Both the position numbers and the translations under genes were made by a program. Positions 52,046 through 60,243 of a DNA stretch of 64,000 nt are shown in pieces. This stretch comes from Limibacillus halophilus (lineage in GTDB: Bacteria; Pseudomonadota; Alphaproteobacteria; Kiloniellales; CECT-8803), in the NCBI RefSeq assembly GCF_014191775.1, contig NZ_JACHXA010000004.1, forward strand, positions 248,001 to 312,000, given 5' to 3'. The stretch's first letter is position 1. Every line of letters begins with the position of its first letter. Under the pieces are notes generated by a model. It was not told the DNA's origin and made no database searches. It worked only from the letters and a program-made list of their open reading frames with translations.

Positions 52046-53056
52046 TCAAACAACACCAGCTTCTTCCTTTAGAGGCGCCTTATTTTCCAATACCAGCGCA
52101 GCATGATGGCAAGCGACCGCATGATTGGCTATCTGCTCCAATTGAGGTTGTTCCTGCGAACAAATCGAAGTTGCGTAGGGGCAGCGCCGATGGAACGCAC
52201 AACCTGGCGGTGGATTGAGAGGTGAGGGGAGCTCACCCCGTAAGGGCACCCGTGCATGGCGATGTGCGGGATTAACGGCAGGTGTCGACGCCAGGAGAGC
52301 CCGCGAGTAGGGATGTGTGGTGTTCTCAAAAATCGTATCCCGCTTTCCTTCCTCCACCACATTTCCCAGATACATGACCATCACATCATCCGCGAGATGC
52401 CGCACGACACTTAAGTCGTGGGAGATGAACAGATAGGCTAGGTCGAATTCTTCCTGCAGATCCATCAGAAGGTTCAAGACCTGCGCCTGTACCGAAACAT
52501 CAAGGGCTGACACGGGCTCGTCTGCCACCAAAATCCGAGGCCGCAACATCAAAGCGCGTGCTATCGCAATGCGCTGGCGCTGACCGCCGGAGAACATGTG
52601 CGGGTACCGGCTGTAGTGCTCGGGACGCAGACCGACTTTAGCCAGCATCTCTTGAGCCTGCTGTCTCCGCTCCTCCGCCCCCATTCTAGTATTAATAATC
52701 AGGGGTTCTTCTAGTATTGCACCGATTTTCTTTCGTGGGTTTAGCGATCCATAAGGATCTTGGAAGACGATTTGCACATCCTGGCGCAGGCGCCGCAAAT
52801 GATCCTTTGTTGCCTTACTGACATCCTCGCCATCTATAAGCAAAGAGCCCGCCGTCGGCGTTTCAATAAGCGTCACCAAGCGTGCCAAAGACGATTTACC
52901 GCAACCGGACTCACCGACCACGGCCAATGTCCGTCCTGGAAAGAGTTCAAAGGACGCGCTCGCCACGGCCTTGACGATAGCTGAGCCTTTCATGAAACCA
53001 CGCTTAACCTGGTAGTGCTTGGCAAGATTTCGAGCTTGAAGGATAGGGGATGTCAT
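52046..53056 (-). CDS. dppF: Dipeptide/oligopeptide ABC transporter ATP-binding protein DppF
   Basis: The 336-residue ATPase has Walker A VGESGCGKSSLARL (about 49-62), the ABC signature MFSGGQRQRIAIARAL, Walker B ILVADEPVSALD and the oligopeptide-type C-terminal extension with RGELPSPLNPPPGCAFHRRCPYA. Its Cys-rich tail binds the Fe-S-like or structural site of OppF types. It overlaps dppD by 4 bases at the end of the leftward dppABCDF operon. Confidence 0.93.
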   Translation of the reverse strand: MTSPILQARNLAKHYQVKRGFMKGSAIVKAVASASFELFPGRTLAVVGESGCGKSSLARLVTLIETPTAGSLLIDGEDVSKATKDHLRRLRQDVQIVFQDPYGSLNPRKKIGAILEEPLIINTRMGAEERRQQAQEMLAKVGLRPEHYSRYPHMFSGGQRQRIAIARALMLRPRILVADEPVSALDVSVQAQVLNLLMDLQEEFDLAYLFISHDLSVVRHLADDVMVMYLGNVVEEGKRDTIFENTTHPYSRALLASTPAVNPAHRHARVPLRGELPSPLNPPPGCAFHRRCPYATSICSQEQPQLEQIANHAVACHHAALVLENKAPLKEEAGVV

Positions 53057-54057
53057 GCGGAAACCTCACTGTCGGCTTGCCGCCCCGAAGCCTCAACTTT
53101 TCCTAGCGGGTTAAAGCAACGAACTTTCGTTTGATCATCAACTGCCAGCTGCGGCACCTCACGAATACACCTGTCACTCACGAATCGGCATCGAGGGCTA
53201 AAGAGGCAACCCGATGGTCGATCACCCGCACCCGGCACAACACCAGGGATGGTCGGAAGCCTTTTTGTGCCTAACGACCGTTCTGGTAAAGCATCTAACA
53301 ATGCAGCGGTATAAGGATGGAACGGACGATTGAACAAGCCTTCCACGCCTTGTTCTTCAACTTGCTGGCCCGCGTACATCACGGCAATCTTGTGCGCCGT
53401 CTCGGCAACCACACCCATATCATGCGTGATGAGGACAAGCCCCATACCGCTTTCCTTTTGAAGGCGAACAAGAAGATCCAGTATCTGGGCCTGGATCGTT
53501 ACATCCAAGGCGGTTGTCGGTTCATCCGCGATAAGCAGTTTTGGATTGCAGGAAATCGCCATTGCAATCATGACACGTTGGTTCATGCCGCCGGACATTT
53601 GATGCGGAAAATTGTCTATGCGTCCCTCTGGATCTGGAATTCCGACCAGATCCAGCAACTCGATCGTTCGATGTCGTCTCGCAGCCCTATCCATTTTCAT
53701 GTGGGTTTTGAGAGCCTCTCCAATTTGATAGCCAATCGTGAAGCATGGATTGAGACTGGTCATTGGCTCCTGGAAAATCATGGCCAGATCCTTGCCCACG
53801 ATGGCGCGTCTTTGCCTGGCTCCAATTTCCAACAAATCGACGCCACCAAAATTGAGTCGATCCGCTGTCACTTTAGCCAACGGCGGCAGAAGACCCATCG
53901 TTGCCAGCATAGTCACCGATTTTCCCGAGCCTGACTCTCCAACGACACCAAGTATTTCTTTTCCATCGACGGTCAGATCAATCCCGTCGACAGCCTTGAA
54001 AGGGCCTCGGCTCGTTGGAAATTGGACAGTCAGATTCCGGACTTCGAGCAATGCCAT
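53053..54057 (-). CDS. dppD: Dipeptide/oligopeptide ABC transporter ATP-binding protein DppD
   Basis: The 334-residue ATPase partners DppF. It has [18 protein letters not shown] (about 37-54), the signature [15 protein letters not shown], Walker [13 protein letters not shown] and the C-terminal [15 protein letters not shown] motif. Start 12 bases after dppC and overlap with dppF show one operon. Confidence 0.93.
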   Translation of the reverse strand: MALLEVRNLTVQFPTSRGPFKAVDGIDLTVDGKEILGVVGESGSGKSVTMLATMGLLPPLAKVTADRLNFGGVDLLEIGARQRRAIVGKDLAMIFQEPMTSLNPCFTIGYQIGEALKTHMKMDRAARRHRTIELLDLVGIPDPEGRIDNFPHQMSGGMNQRVMIAMAISCNPKLLIADEPTTALDVTIQAQILDLLVRLQKESGMGLVLITHDMGVVAETAHKIAVMYAGQQVEEQGVEGLFNRPFHPYTAALLDALPERSLGTKRLPTIPGVVPGAGDRPSGCLFSPRCRFVSDRCIREVPQLAVDDQTKVRCFNPLGKVEASGRQADSEVSA

Positions 54058-54069
54058 ACCTAAATCTCC

Positions 54070-54999
54070 TTAGCTGCGCTTAAGTCGCGGATCCAGCGCA
54101 TCACGCAAACCGTCGCCCATAAGGTTTATGGCCAGAACAGTGACAAGAATGGCAAGTCCTGGGAAAGTAACGATCCACCAAGCACTGGTTATAAACTCCC
54201 GAGAATCAGCCAGCATCGTACCCCATTCCGGAATTGGTGGTTGCGCACCCAAACCAAGAAAACCAAGCGCGGCCGCATCTAATATTGCCGTTGAAAACGC
54301 CAGGGTTGCTTGGACAATGAGTGGAGCCATGCAATTTGGAAGAACTACATTGAACATCAAACGGAGCGTTCCAGCACCGACAACGCGGCTCGCTGTGACA
54401 TAGTCGCGCGATAATTCCGACATCGCCGCGGCGCGCGTCAGACGCACGAAGTGCGGTACGTACACGACGGCAACGGCGATCATGACATTCTCCAGTCCTG
54501 GCCCAATGATAGCGACCACGACGAGTGCCAGCAGCAAGCTAGGCACTGCCAGAATAACATCCATAACTCGCATAACAATCGCATCGGCTATGCCTTTAGC
54601 AAACGCAACGACAAGACCGATGCAAATTCCAGCGCTCAGGCAGATGACCACCACAATCGAGCCTATCTGCAGGGAGTAACGTGAGCCGTGAATAATCCGC
54701 GAAAGGATATCGCGTCCTGTGGCGTCCGTCCCAAGGATGAACTGCCAGCTCCCACCATCTACCCAAGCAGGCGGACGTTGGGCAAACTGTCTGTACTGCT
54801 CAATCGGATCATGCGGGGCAATAACGTCTGCAAATATTGCAGTAAAAATCAACAGAACCACAAAGCCCAAGCCAGCAACGGCACCGTTGTTTTCCTTGAA
54901 GTAGAACCAGAACTCTTTGATAGGGTGAACAGGCTTTTGCTCGATCTGTGGATCGGCAATTGCGGTTTCTGCAGCCATGCTTTGTCCTTGCTCGGTCAT
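54070..54999 (-). CDS. dppC: Peptide ABC transporter permease DppC
   Basis: The ATG at 54999 with GAGGTGA six bases upstream gives 309 residues; a farther upstream start at 55014 overlaps dppB more. A cytosolic N-terminus precedes six transmembrane helices in the BPD_transp_1 fold. The EAA-type loop is RVVGAGTLRLMFNVVLPN (about 205-222), and ATGRDILSRIIHGSRYSL is the DppC hallmark at about 95-112. Confidence 0.92.
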   Translation of the reverse strand: MTEQGQSMAAETAIADPQIEQKPVHPIKEFWFYFKENNGAVAGLGFVVLLIFTAIFADVIAPHDPIEQYRQFAQRPPAWVDGGSWQFILGTDATGRDILSRIIHGSRYSLQIGSIVVVICLSAGICIGLVVAFAKGIADAIVMRVMDVILAVPSLLLALVVVAIIGPGLENVMIAVAVVYVPHFVRLTRAAAMSELSRDYVTASRVVGAGTLRLMFNVVLPNCMAPLIVQATLAFSTAILDAAALGFLGLGAQPPIPEWGTMLADSREFITSAWWIVTFPGLAILVTVLAINLMGDGLRDALDPRLKRS

Positions 55000-55003
55000 G
55001 ACG

Positions 55004-56017
55004 TCACCTCGCATGCCGGATACGTGGATTGATCAACCCGTATAGGAGATCCACGATCAAGTTGACCACCATGACCAAACTGGCGATCATCAGAAGTCCG
55101 CCCTGCACCGAAGGGTAGTCGCGTCGACTAATCGAATCGACCATCCACTTCCCAATTCCCGGCCATGCAAAAATCGTCTCGGTGAGGATTGCACCAGCCA
55201 GTAAAACGCCAACCTGCAGTCCAATTACCGTCACTACGGTAATCAAAGCGTTGCGCAGCGCGTGAAGGCCTATAATCCGATAAGGCGACAAACCCTTGGC
55301 TCGCGCAGTTCGCACATAGTCTTCTCCAAGCACATTGAGCATCGCTGAGCGAGTTTGGCGTGCGATCACGGCCAAGGGGATGGTGCCTAACACCACAGTT
55401 GGAAGGACAAGATGATGCAGGGCGTCGGCAAAAGCGCCTTTCTGTCCGGAAAGCGCCGCGTCGATTAACATAATGCCAGTGGGGTTTTCATAGTAGAACC
55501 GAATTAGATCGGATCGCCCGGAAACCGGGGTTACACCGAGCTGTGTGGAAAACAGCATGATTAGTAGAATTCCCCACCAGAAGATGGGCATCGAATAGCC
55601 TGTCAGGGCAAAACCCATAGTCGTGTGGTCGAATGCAGTTCCACGCCGCACGGCGGCAATCACACCAATCGGAAGACCTATCACCACGGCAAAAATGATA
55701 GCGCATAGTGATAGCTCCAGCGTTGCCGGGAAAAGCGTAAGGAACTCTGCAACTACCGGCTTCTTAGTCACGATTGAGTTTCCAAGATCGCCTTGTAGGA
55801 CACCAACGAAGAAATCTATGTACTGCTGATAGAGCGGTCGGTCGAACCCAAATTGCTTCATTAATTCGGCGTGCCGCGCGGGGTCTATTCCACGCTCTCC
55901 GGATAGAAGTTCTATTGGGTCCCCGGGAATTAACCGAATTAGCCCGAATGCAATCATGGTTACGCCGATAAATGTCGGCACCAGCATGGCTAGGCGCTTG
56001 AGAAAAAATTGAAACAT
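55004..56017 (-). CDS. dppB: Peptide ABC transporter permease DppB
   Basis: The 337-residue permease begins FFLKRLAMLVPTFIGVTMIAF, typical of DppB, has LIPGDPIELLSGERG in the first periplasmic loop and six transmembrane helices. The coupling loop reads RTARAKGLSPYRIIGLHALRNAL. A 72-base gap with a hairpin separates it from dppA. Confidence 0.92.
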   Translation of the reverse strand: MFQFFLKRLAMLVPTFIGVTMIAFGLIRLIPGDPIELLSGERGIDPARHAELMKQFGFDRPLYQQYIDFFVGVLQGDLGNSIVTKKPVVAEFLTLFPATLELSLCAIIFAVVIGLPIGVIAAVRRGTAFDHTTMGFALTGYSMPIFWWGILLIMLFSTQLGVTPVSGRSDLIRFYYENPTGIMLIDAALSGQKGAFADALHHLVLPTVVLGTIPLAVIARQTRSAMLNVLGEDYVRTARAKGLSPYRIIGLHALRNALITVVTVIGLQVGVLLAGAILTETIFAWPGIGKWMVDSISRRDYPSVQGGLLMIASLVMVVNLIVDLLYGLINPRIRHAR

Positions 56018-56037
56018 CAGGTCACCGAAAGCATGAA

Positions 56038-56065
56038 GGGACGGGCAACGATAGTCACCCGTCCC
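56038..56065 (-). promoter_or_regulatory. Intercistronic hairpin between dppA and dppB
   Basis: GGGACGGG (56038-56045) pairs perfectly with CCCGTCCC (56058-56065) around a 12-base loop. On the transcribed strand there is no T run after it, so it is more likely an mRNA-stabilising or attenuating element that raises dppA over dppB than a full terminator. Confidence 0.65.
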
Positions 56066-56089
56066 AACGTCCGTCGACAGGAACCTCGC

Positions 56090-57685
56090 TTACTCCGCGA
56101 TGTCCACGCCGTAGAAAACATGGCCGCCGAAGGGGTCAATTTTGAAATTCTTGACCTCTTTGCGGACCGGCTTAAAGACGACCGAGTGAGCCACCGTAAT
56201 CCAAGGTGCCTCGTCCTTAAATATAACCTGAGCTTCTTCGTAGAGACGCGTACGCTCGGCCACATCTGCAGTCCGTTTTGCTGCGACAAGCAGATCATCG
56301 AAAGGCTTGTGGCACCAACGTGCGCGGTTGGCGCTGTCTTTCGCAGCTTCGCAGCCAAGCAAGACATAGAGGAAGTTATCCGGGTCACCATTGTCACCCG
56401 TCCAACCCAAAAGCACGGTCTCATGCTCGCCAAGCTTGGAACGCTTGAGATACTCGCCCCACTCAAAGGAGACAATTTCAGCCTCTACGCCAACTTTTGC
56501 CCAGTCAGCCTGGACCAACTCTGCCATACGCCGAGCGTTTGGATTATAGGGGCGCTGAACCGGCATGGCCCAGATGTTGGTTTTCAAACTGGTGACACCA
56601 GCCTCCGCAAGAAGCGCCTTAGCCTTGGCCGGATCATATGGATAATCCTGCACGGCATCATTGTACGACCAGATCGTCGGCGGGATCGGGTTCTTGGCTG
56701 CCTTGCCGGCACCCTGGAAAACTACGTCAATGATTGCTTGCTTGTTGACCGCCATGTTCAGCGCCTGACGAACCCGCTTGTCGGTATAGGGTGCTTTCTC
56801 CGTATTGAAAGCTAGGTATCCGACGTTCAAACCTTCCTGCTGCAACAGATTGATATCTGCATTCTTGGACATTGCGTCCAAATCGGCCGGGTTTGGATAG
56901 GGCATCACGTGGCATTCACCGGCCTGCAGTTTCTGCCAGCGGACAGAGGCATCCGGGGTAATCGCGAAGATCAGGTCATCAATGGCGGCCTTGCCAGCCC
57001 AGTAATCTGGGTTGGCCTTGTATCGGATGACCGCGTCCTTCTGATAGGCCACAAGTTGGAAAGGACCTGTTCCTACTGGGTTTAAGTCCACCTGGTCTGG
57101 TGTGCCTGCTTTTGACATCTGGTCGGCGTATTCCGCCGACATGATCGATGCAAAGTCCATTCCAAGGTTTGCGATGAAGGGTGCTTCAGGCTGGTTCAAG
57201 ATGAATTGAACGGTATGATCATCAACCTTCTTCACTTCCTTGATCAGGTTCGGCATGTCCATTGATTGGAAGTACTCATACTGCCCGCCGGAGACCTGAT
57301 GGTAAGGGTGATTGGGATCGCGTTGGCGCTCAAAACTGAACACAACGTCATCCGCATTGAAATCGCGAGTCGGGGTGAAGGCGGATGTAGTTTGGAATTT
57401 CACGCCTTTGCGAAGATGGAACGTATAGGTTGTGCCATCATCCGAGACATCCCACGACTCAGCAAGAGCCGGAATGATCTTTGTCGTTCCGCGTTCGAAC
57501 TCGACCAGTCGATTATAGATCTGGCGAGAGGATGCATCAAAGGTCGTTCCCGCAGTGTAAAGCGACGGATTGAAACCCTCAGGACTGCCTTCAGAACAGT
57601 AAACGAGGGTCTTAGCTTCAGAACCGTTGGCCAACGCCAAGCTAGCCAATATACCAATCGAAGCTGCAAGAATTGCGCGTTTCAA
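56090..57685 (-). CDS. dppA: Periplasmic dipeptide/oligopeptide-binding protein (SBP family 5)
   Basis: A TTG at 57685, five bases after GGGAGGATTAC-type sequence, gives 531 residues with a signal peptide ending near EAK (about 26). The mature protein shows the family-5 pattern: YCSEGSPEGFNPSLYTAGTTFDAS near its start, YTFHLRKGVKFQTT (about 99-112) and ALNMAVNKQAIIDVVF (about 300). DppA-type proteins also carry haem or other small peptides. It is the first gene of dppABCDF. Confidence 0.9.
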   Translation of the reverse strand: MKRAILAASIGILASLALANGSEAKTLVYCSEGSPEGFNPSLYTAGTTFDASSRQIYNRLVEFERGTTKIIPALAESWDVSDDGTTYTFHLRKGVKFQTTSAFTPTRDFNADDVVFSFERQRDPNHPYHQVSGGQYEYFQSMDMPNLIKEVKKVDDHTVQFILNQPEAPFIANLGMDFASIMSAEYADQMSKAGTPDQVDLNPVGTGPFQLVAYQKDAVIRYKANPDYWAGKAAIDDLIFAITPDASVRWQKLQAGECHVMPYPNPADLDAMSKNADINLLQQEGLNVGYLAFNTEKAPYTDKRVRQALNMAVNKQAIIDVVFQGAGKAAKNPIPPTIWSYNDAVQDYPYDPAKAKALLAEAGVTSLKTNIWAMPVQRPYNPNARRMAELVQADWAKVGVEAEIVSFEWGEYLKRSKLGEHETVLLGWTGDNGDPDNFLYVLLGCEAAKDSANRARWCHKPFDDLLVAAKRTADVAERTRLYEEAQVIFKDEAPWITVAHSVVFKPVRKEVKNFKIDPFGGHVFYGVDIAE

Positions 57686-57965
57686 GAGTAATCCTCCCGT
57701 TGCAAAGTTTCTTGATCGATAGATAAACCCAGCCTCGCGGAGGGGTGTTCCACCTTCTTCCGCCAGGACGTCCCCGTGCCCATCATGAGCGTCCTTACTT
57801 AGCGCCTGATGGCCGCGTTGAGTCAATCCACTCTCATGCAGAAAAGTTCATCAGTTATGTATTTATGAATATGAACGACGAGATTGTGTGGAAAAGGATT
57901 TGCCCTTTGTCGGTATCTAGCCAATAAACTCTCGATGGTCGAACTTGGCTCCAATTTTGTAGGAA
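57686..57965. promoter_or_regulatory. Divergent control region between dppA and the wzm-like gene
   Basis: No gene is evident in 280 bases. An inverted repeat GTTCAT (57846-57851)/ATGAAC (57871-57876) flanks an AT-rich core and could be an operator or part of a promoter for either side. Confidence 0.35.
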
Positions 57966-58766
57966 GTGCCCGATTTGGCTGAACGTGAATTTGAGCAGAA
58001 AGCGGCTTTAGGCGATTTGATAGAGGGCGCGCTCCGCTGGCGCAGCTGGATAACTCTTGCCTATTATGATTTTGTTTCAGGGTTCCGGCGAACCGTCGTA
58101 GGGCCTTTTTGGCAGCCCCTTCACATGGCTGCGTGGATCACCGGACTTTGGCTTATCTTTGGCGGAAACCGTGGCAACGCCAGCTTGGAATACATCGCCA
58201 TTGGCGTTGTGTTTTGGTCTCTCTTCCAGTCTTTCATGACTAGCGGCACAGTCGTATTCGAACAAAATCGGGTTCTTATCCTCAGTATACCGAACCCTTT
58301 GAGTTTGCATCTTTATCGTCGACTCGCATTCCAAACCATAAAATGGGCTACCAATCTCCCTATCCTAATGGTTCTGTTGATTGTTCTCGGAACACCGATC
58401 GGGAGTGAAACGTTTTACTTCGCCCCTGGCATCCTGCTGGTAATGGTCAATGGGCTATGGACTGCTTTGCTGTTCGCCATCATTGCCTCCCGGTTCAGGG
58501 ATTTTCAGTTTGCTGTTGATGCCGCTACACGCCTTTTGTTCTTTCTTACTCCGGTATTCTGGTCTGTCGGCAATGACCCAACACGCTCCCTAATAGCCCG
58601 TTACAATCCCTTTACCTATTTCTTAGAGATTGTACGGGAACCACTCCTGGGGAATTCTCCATCTCTTCTAGCTTGGCAGATTGTTTTTGCCTTTACCGTG
58701 TGCGGATTGCTGCTTTCTGTGCTGGTCTATGGGCGAACCAGGCGTTTCATTGTGTTTTGGATTTAG
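57966..58766 (+). CDS. ABC-2 type polysaccharide export permease (Wzm/KpsM-like)
   Basis: The 266-residue permease has six transmembrane helices in the polysaccharide-export arrangement, with TLAYYDFVSGFRRTVVGPFWQPLH near the N-terminus (described by position, about 33-56) and ARYNPFTYFLEIVREPLLG near 215-233. Such permeases export O-antigen, capsule or teichoic-like polymers. The start is GTG at 57966; a TTG at 57975 fits the AGGA ribosome site better, so the first residues are uncertain. Its stop overlaps the ATPase start (TAGTG). Confidence 0.85.
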   Translation: MPDLAEREFEQKAALGDLIEGALRWRSWITLAYYDFVSGFRRTVVGPFWQPLHMAAWITGLWLIFGGNRGNASLEYIAIGVVFWSLFQSFMTSGTVVFEQNRVLILSIPNPLSLHLYRRLAFQTIKWATNLPILMVLLIVLGTPIGSETFYFAPGILLVMVNGLWTALLFAIIASRFRDFQFAVDAATRLLFFLTPVFWSVGNDPTRSLIARYNPFTYFLEIVREPLLGNSPSLLAWQIVFAFTVCGLLLSVLVYGRTRRFIVFWI

Positions 58767-59548
58767 TGCCCGTGAAGCCTAGTAAACCAGCAATCAGAGC
58801 AACAGCGGTATGTCTTGATCTTCCGTTGTTAGGTGACAAGGTTCAAGAAACCGAACGGGGAGGGTCGAGATCTGTCGGAGGGCGACTAACACGCTTAATT
58901 GGCTCGCGCGGTCAAGTGCGCGCTCTTGATAGCATTAGCTTTGAACTTAATCATGGCGATAGAGTCGGGATCATCGGTCGCAATGGCGCGGGTAAATCGA
59001 CGCTCCTACGCCTTATAGCAGGCATTTACCAACCCAGTGCCGGTACGTTAGCCGTGGAGGGTCGATTATCTACGTTGTTTACAAACCGGATTGGGCTCAA
59101 CGAGCGCGCAACCGGACGAGAGAATATCAGGCTAGCCGGACATTTACTTGGCATGTCGAGCGCGCAAATCGAAACGCTGCTTCCTGAGATAGCCGCTTTT
59201 TCCGAGTTGGAAGATTTTATCGATCTCCCTTTGAGGACTTATTCATCTGGGATGTCCGTTCGTCTGGGATTCGCCATCGCAACGGCATTGGATCCCGATA
59301 TTCTACTTATCGACGAGGTCTTTGGGGCAGGCGATCGCTCATTTCAAAACAAGGCACAAGAACGGGTTAGGCGTTTGATAGAAGACGCTGGGACTTTGGT
59401 ACTTGCATCACATAGTTCTGCTTTGCTGCGCCGCTTCTGCAACTCGATTATTTGGCTGGATCACGGGGAACTGAAAGCGTTTGGTCCGACCGATGCCGTA
59501 TTGGCAGAATATGAGCTAAGCGTCGCGTCCAAACAGACGAACGCATGA
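58766..59548 (+). CDS. ABC transporter ATP-binding protein (Wzt/KpsT-like)
   Basis: GTG at 58766 shares bases with the permease stop; a GTG at 58772 is an alternative. The 260-residue ATPase has IIGRNGAGKSTLLRLIAG (about 71-88), the family-typical NERATGRENIRLAG segment and TYSSGMSVRLGFAIATAL, with Walker B ILLIDEVFGAGD. It ends after the core domain, without the C-terminal glycan-binding domain of long Wzt proteins, so it resembles KpsT/short Wzt. Confidence 0.87.
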   Translation: MPVKPSKPAIRATAVCLDLPLLGDKVQETERGGSRSVGGRLTRLIGSRGQVRALDSISFELNHGDRVGIIGRNGAGKSTLLRLIAGIYQPSAGTLAVEGRLSTLFTNRIGLNERATGRENIRLAGHLLGMSSAQIETLLPEIAAFSELEDFIDLPLRTYSSGMSVRLGFAIATALDPDILLIDEVFGAGDRSFQNKAQERVRRLIEDAGTLVLASHSSALLRRFCNSIIWLDHGELKAFGPTDAVLAEYELSVASKQTNA

Positions 59549-60231
59549 TTTTCTTGCTCCATGGCGCATATTACGGCCCAGAGATCTGGGGCGAATTCCC
59601 TAAATTGCTTTCCCGGCGAGTCGGCCAACCGGTGGAAGCCGTCGACCTAAGGCCAACCATTGGTTCATTTGAAGAGAGAGTTCAACGGCTTGGACATACT
59701 GTCAGCAAATCTGAAGGGCAGGGGGCAGTTATTGTCGCTCACAGTTTGGGTGGTATTTTCGCAGCAGAGGTACTAGCCCGCTGGCCAAACCTCATAGACA
59801 AAGCAGTTTACGTCGCCGCCTACCTACCCCAATCAGGACAATCGGTTGCCGATCTCGCTCGTCTAGATAGTGAATCAAAAGTTCCTACAGTTCGCAGTTC
59901 CACGTCGATACCGGGTTTTGCCACTATCGACGCCAAAGGTGCAGCCTACATACTTTTCCACGATCTACCCCAAGATCTTGCCAACAAACTAGCCTCTCAG
60001 GCGCAGCCTCAGCCAACGGCCGATTTCAAACAGGTTTCTCCGCAAGGGCCGTCCACACCGATCGCTTCGTCTTATGTTGTATGCACCAAGGACCGCGCTA
60101 TTGGACCTACCCTACAACGAAAAATGGCGCAGACTGCAAACTGCGACCCAATTCTTCAGATCGATGCCGGACATATGCCAATGGTTGCGGCACCAGAAAA
60201 ACTGACAAAAACCATTTCTCAGATTTTATGA
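59545..60231 (+). CDS. Alpha/beta hydrolase
   Basis: The 228-residue hydrolase has the oxyanion lead FLLHGAYYG, nucleophile Ser in VAHSLGG (about 72-78), VVCTKDRAIGP and the catalytic His in DAGHMPMVAAPEKL. The CTKDRAI and GHMPM segments resemble the hydroxynitrile lyase/methyl esterase branch. It overlaps the ATPase by 4 bases, so it belongs to the exporter operon. Its substrate is unknown. Confidence 0.82.
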   Translation: MIFLLHGAYYGPEIWGEFPKLLSRRVGQPVEAVDLRPTIGSFEERVQRLGHTVSKSEGQGAVIVAHSLGGIFAAEVLARWPNLIDKAVYVAAYLPQSGQSVADLARLDSESKVPTVRSSTSIPGFATIDAKGAAYILFHDLPQDLANKLASQAQPQPTADFKQVSPQGPSTPIASSYVVCTKDRAIGPTLQRKMAQTANCDPILQIDAGHMPMVAAPEKLTKTISQIL

Positions 60232-60243
60232 GTTTGCAGAAAG

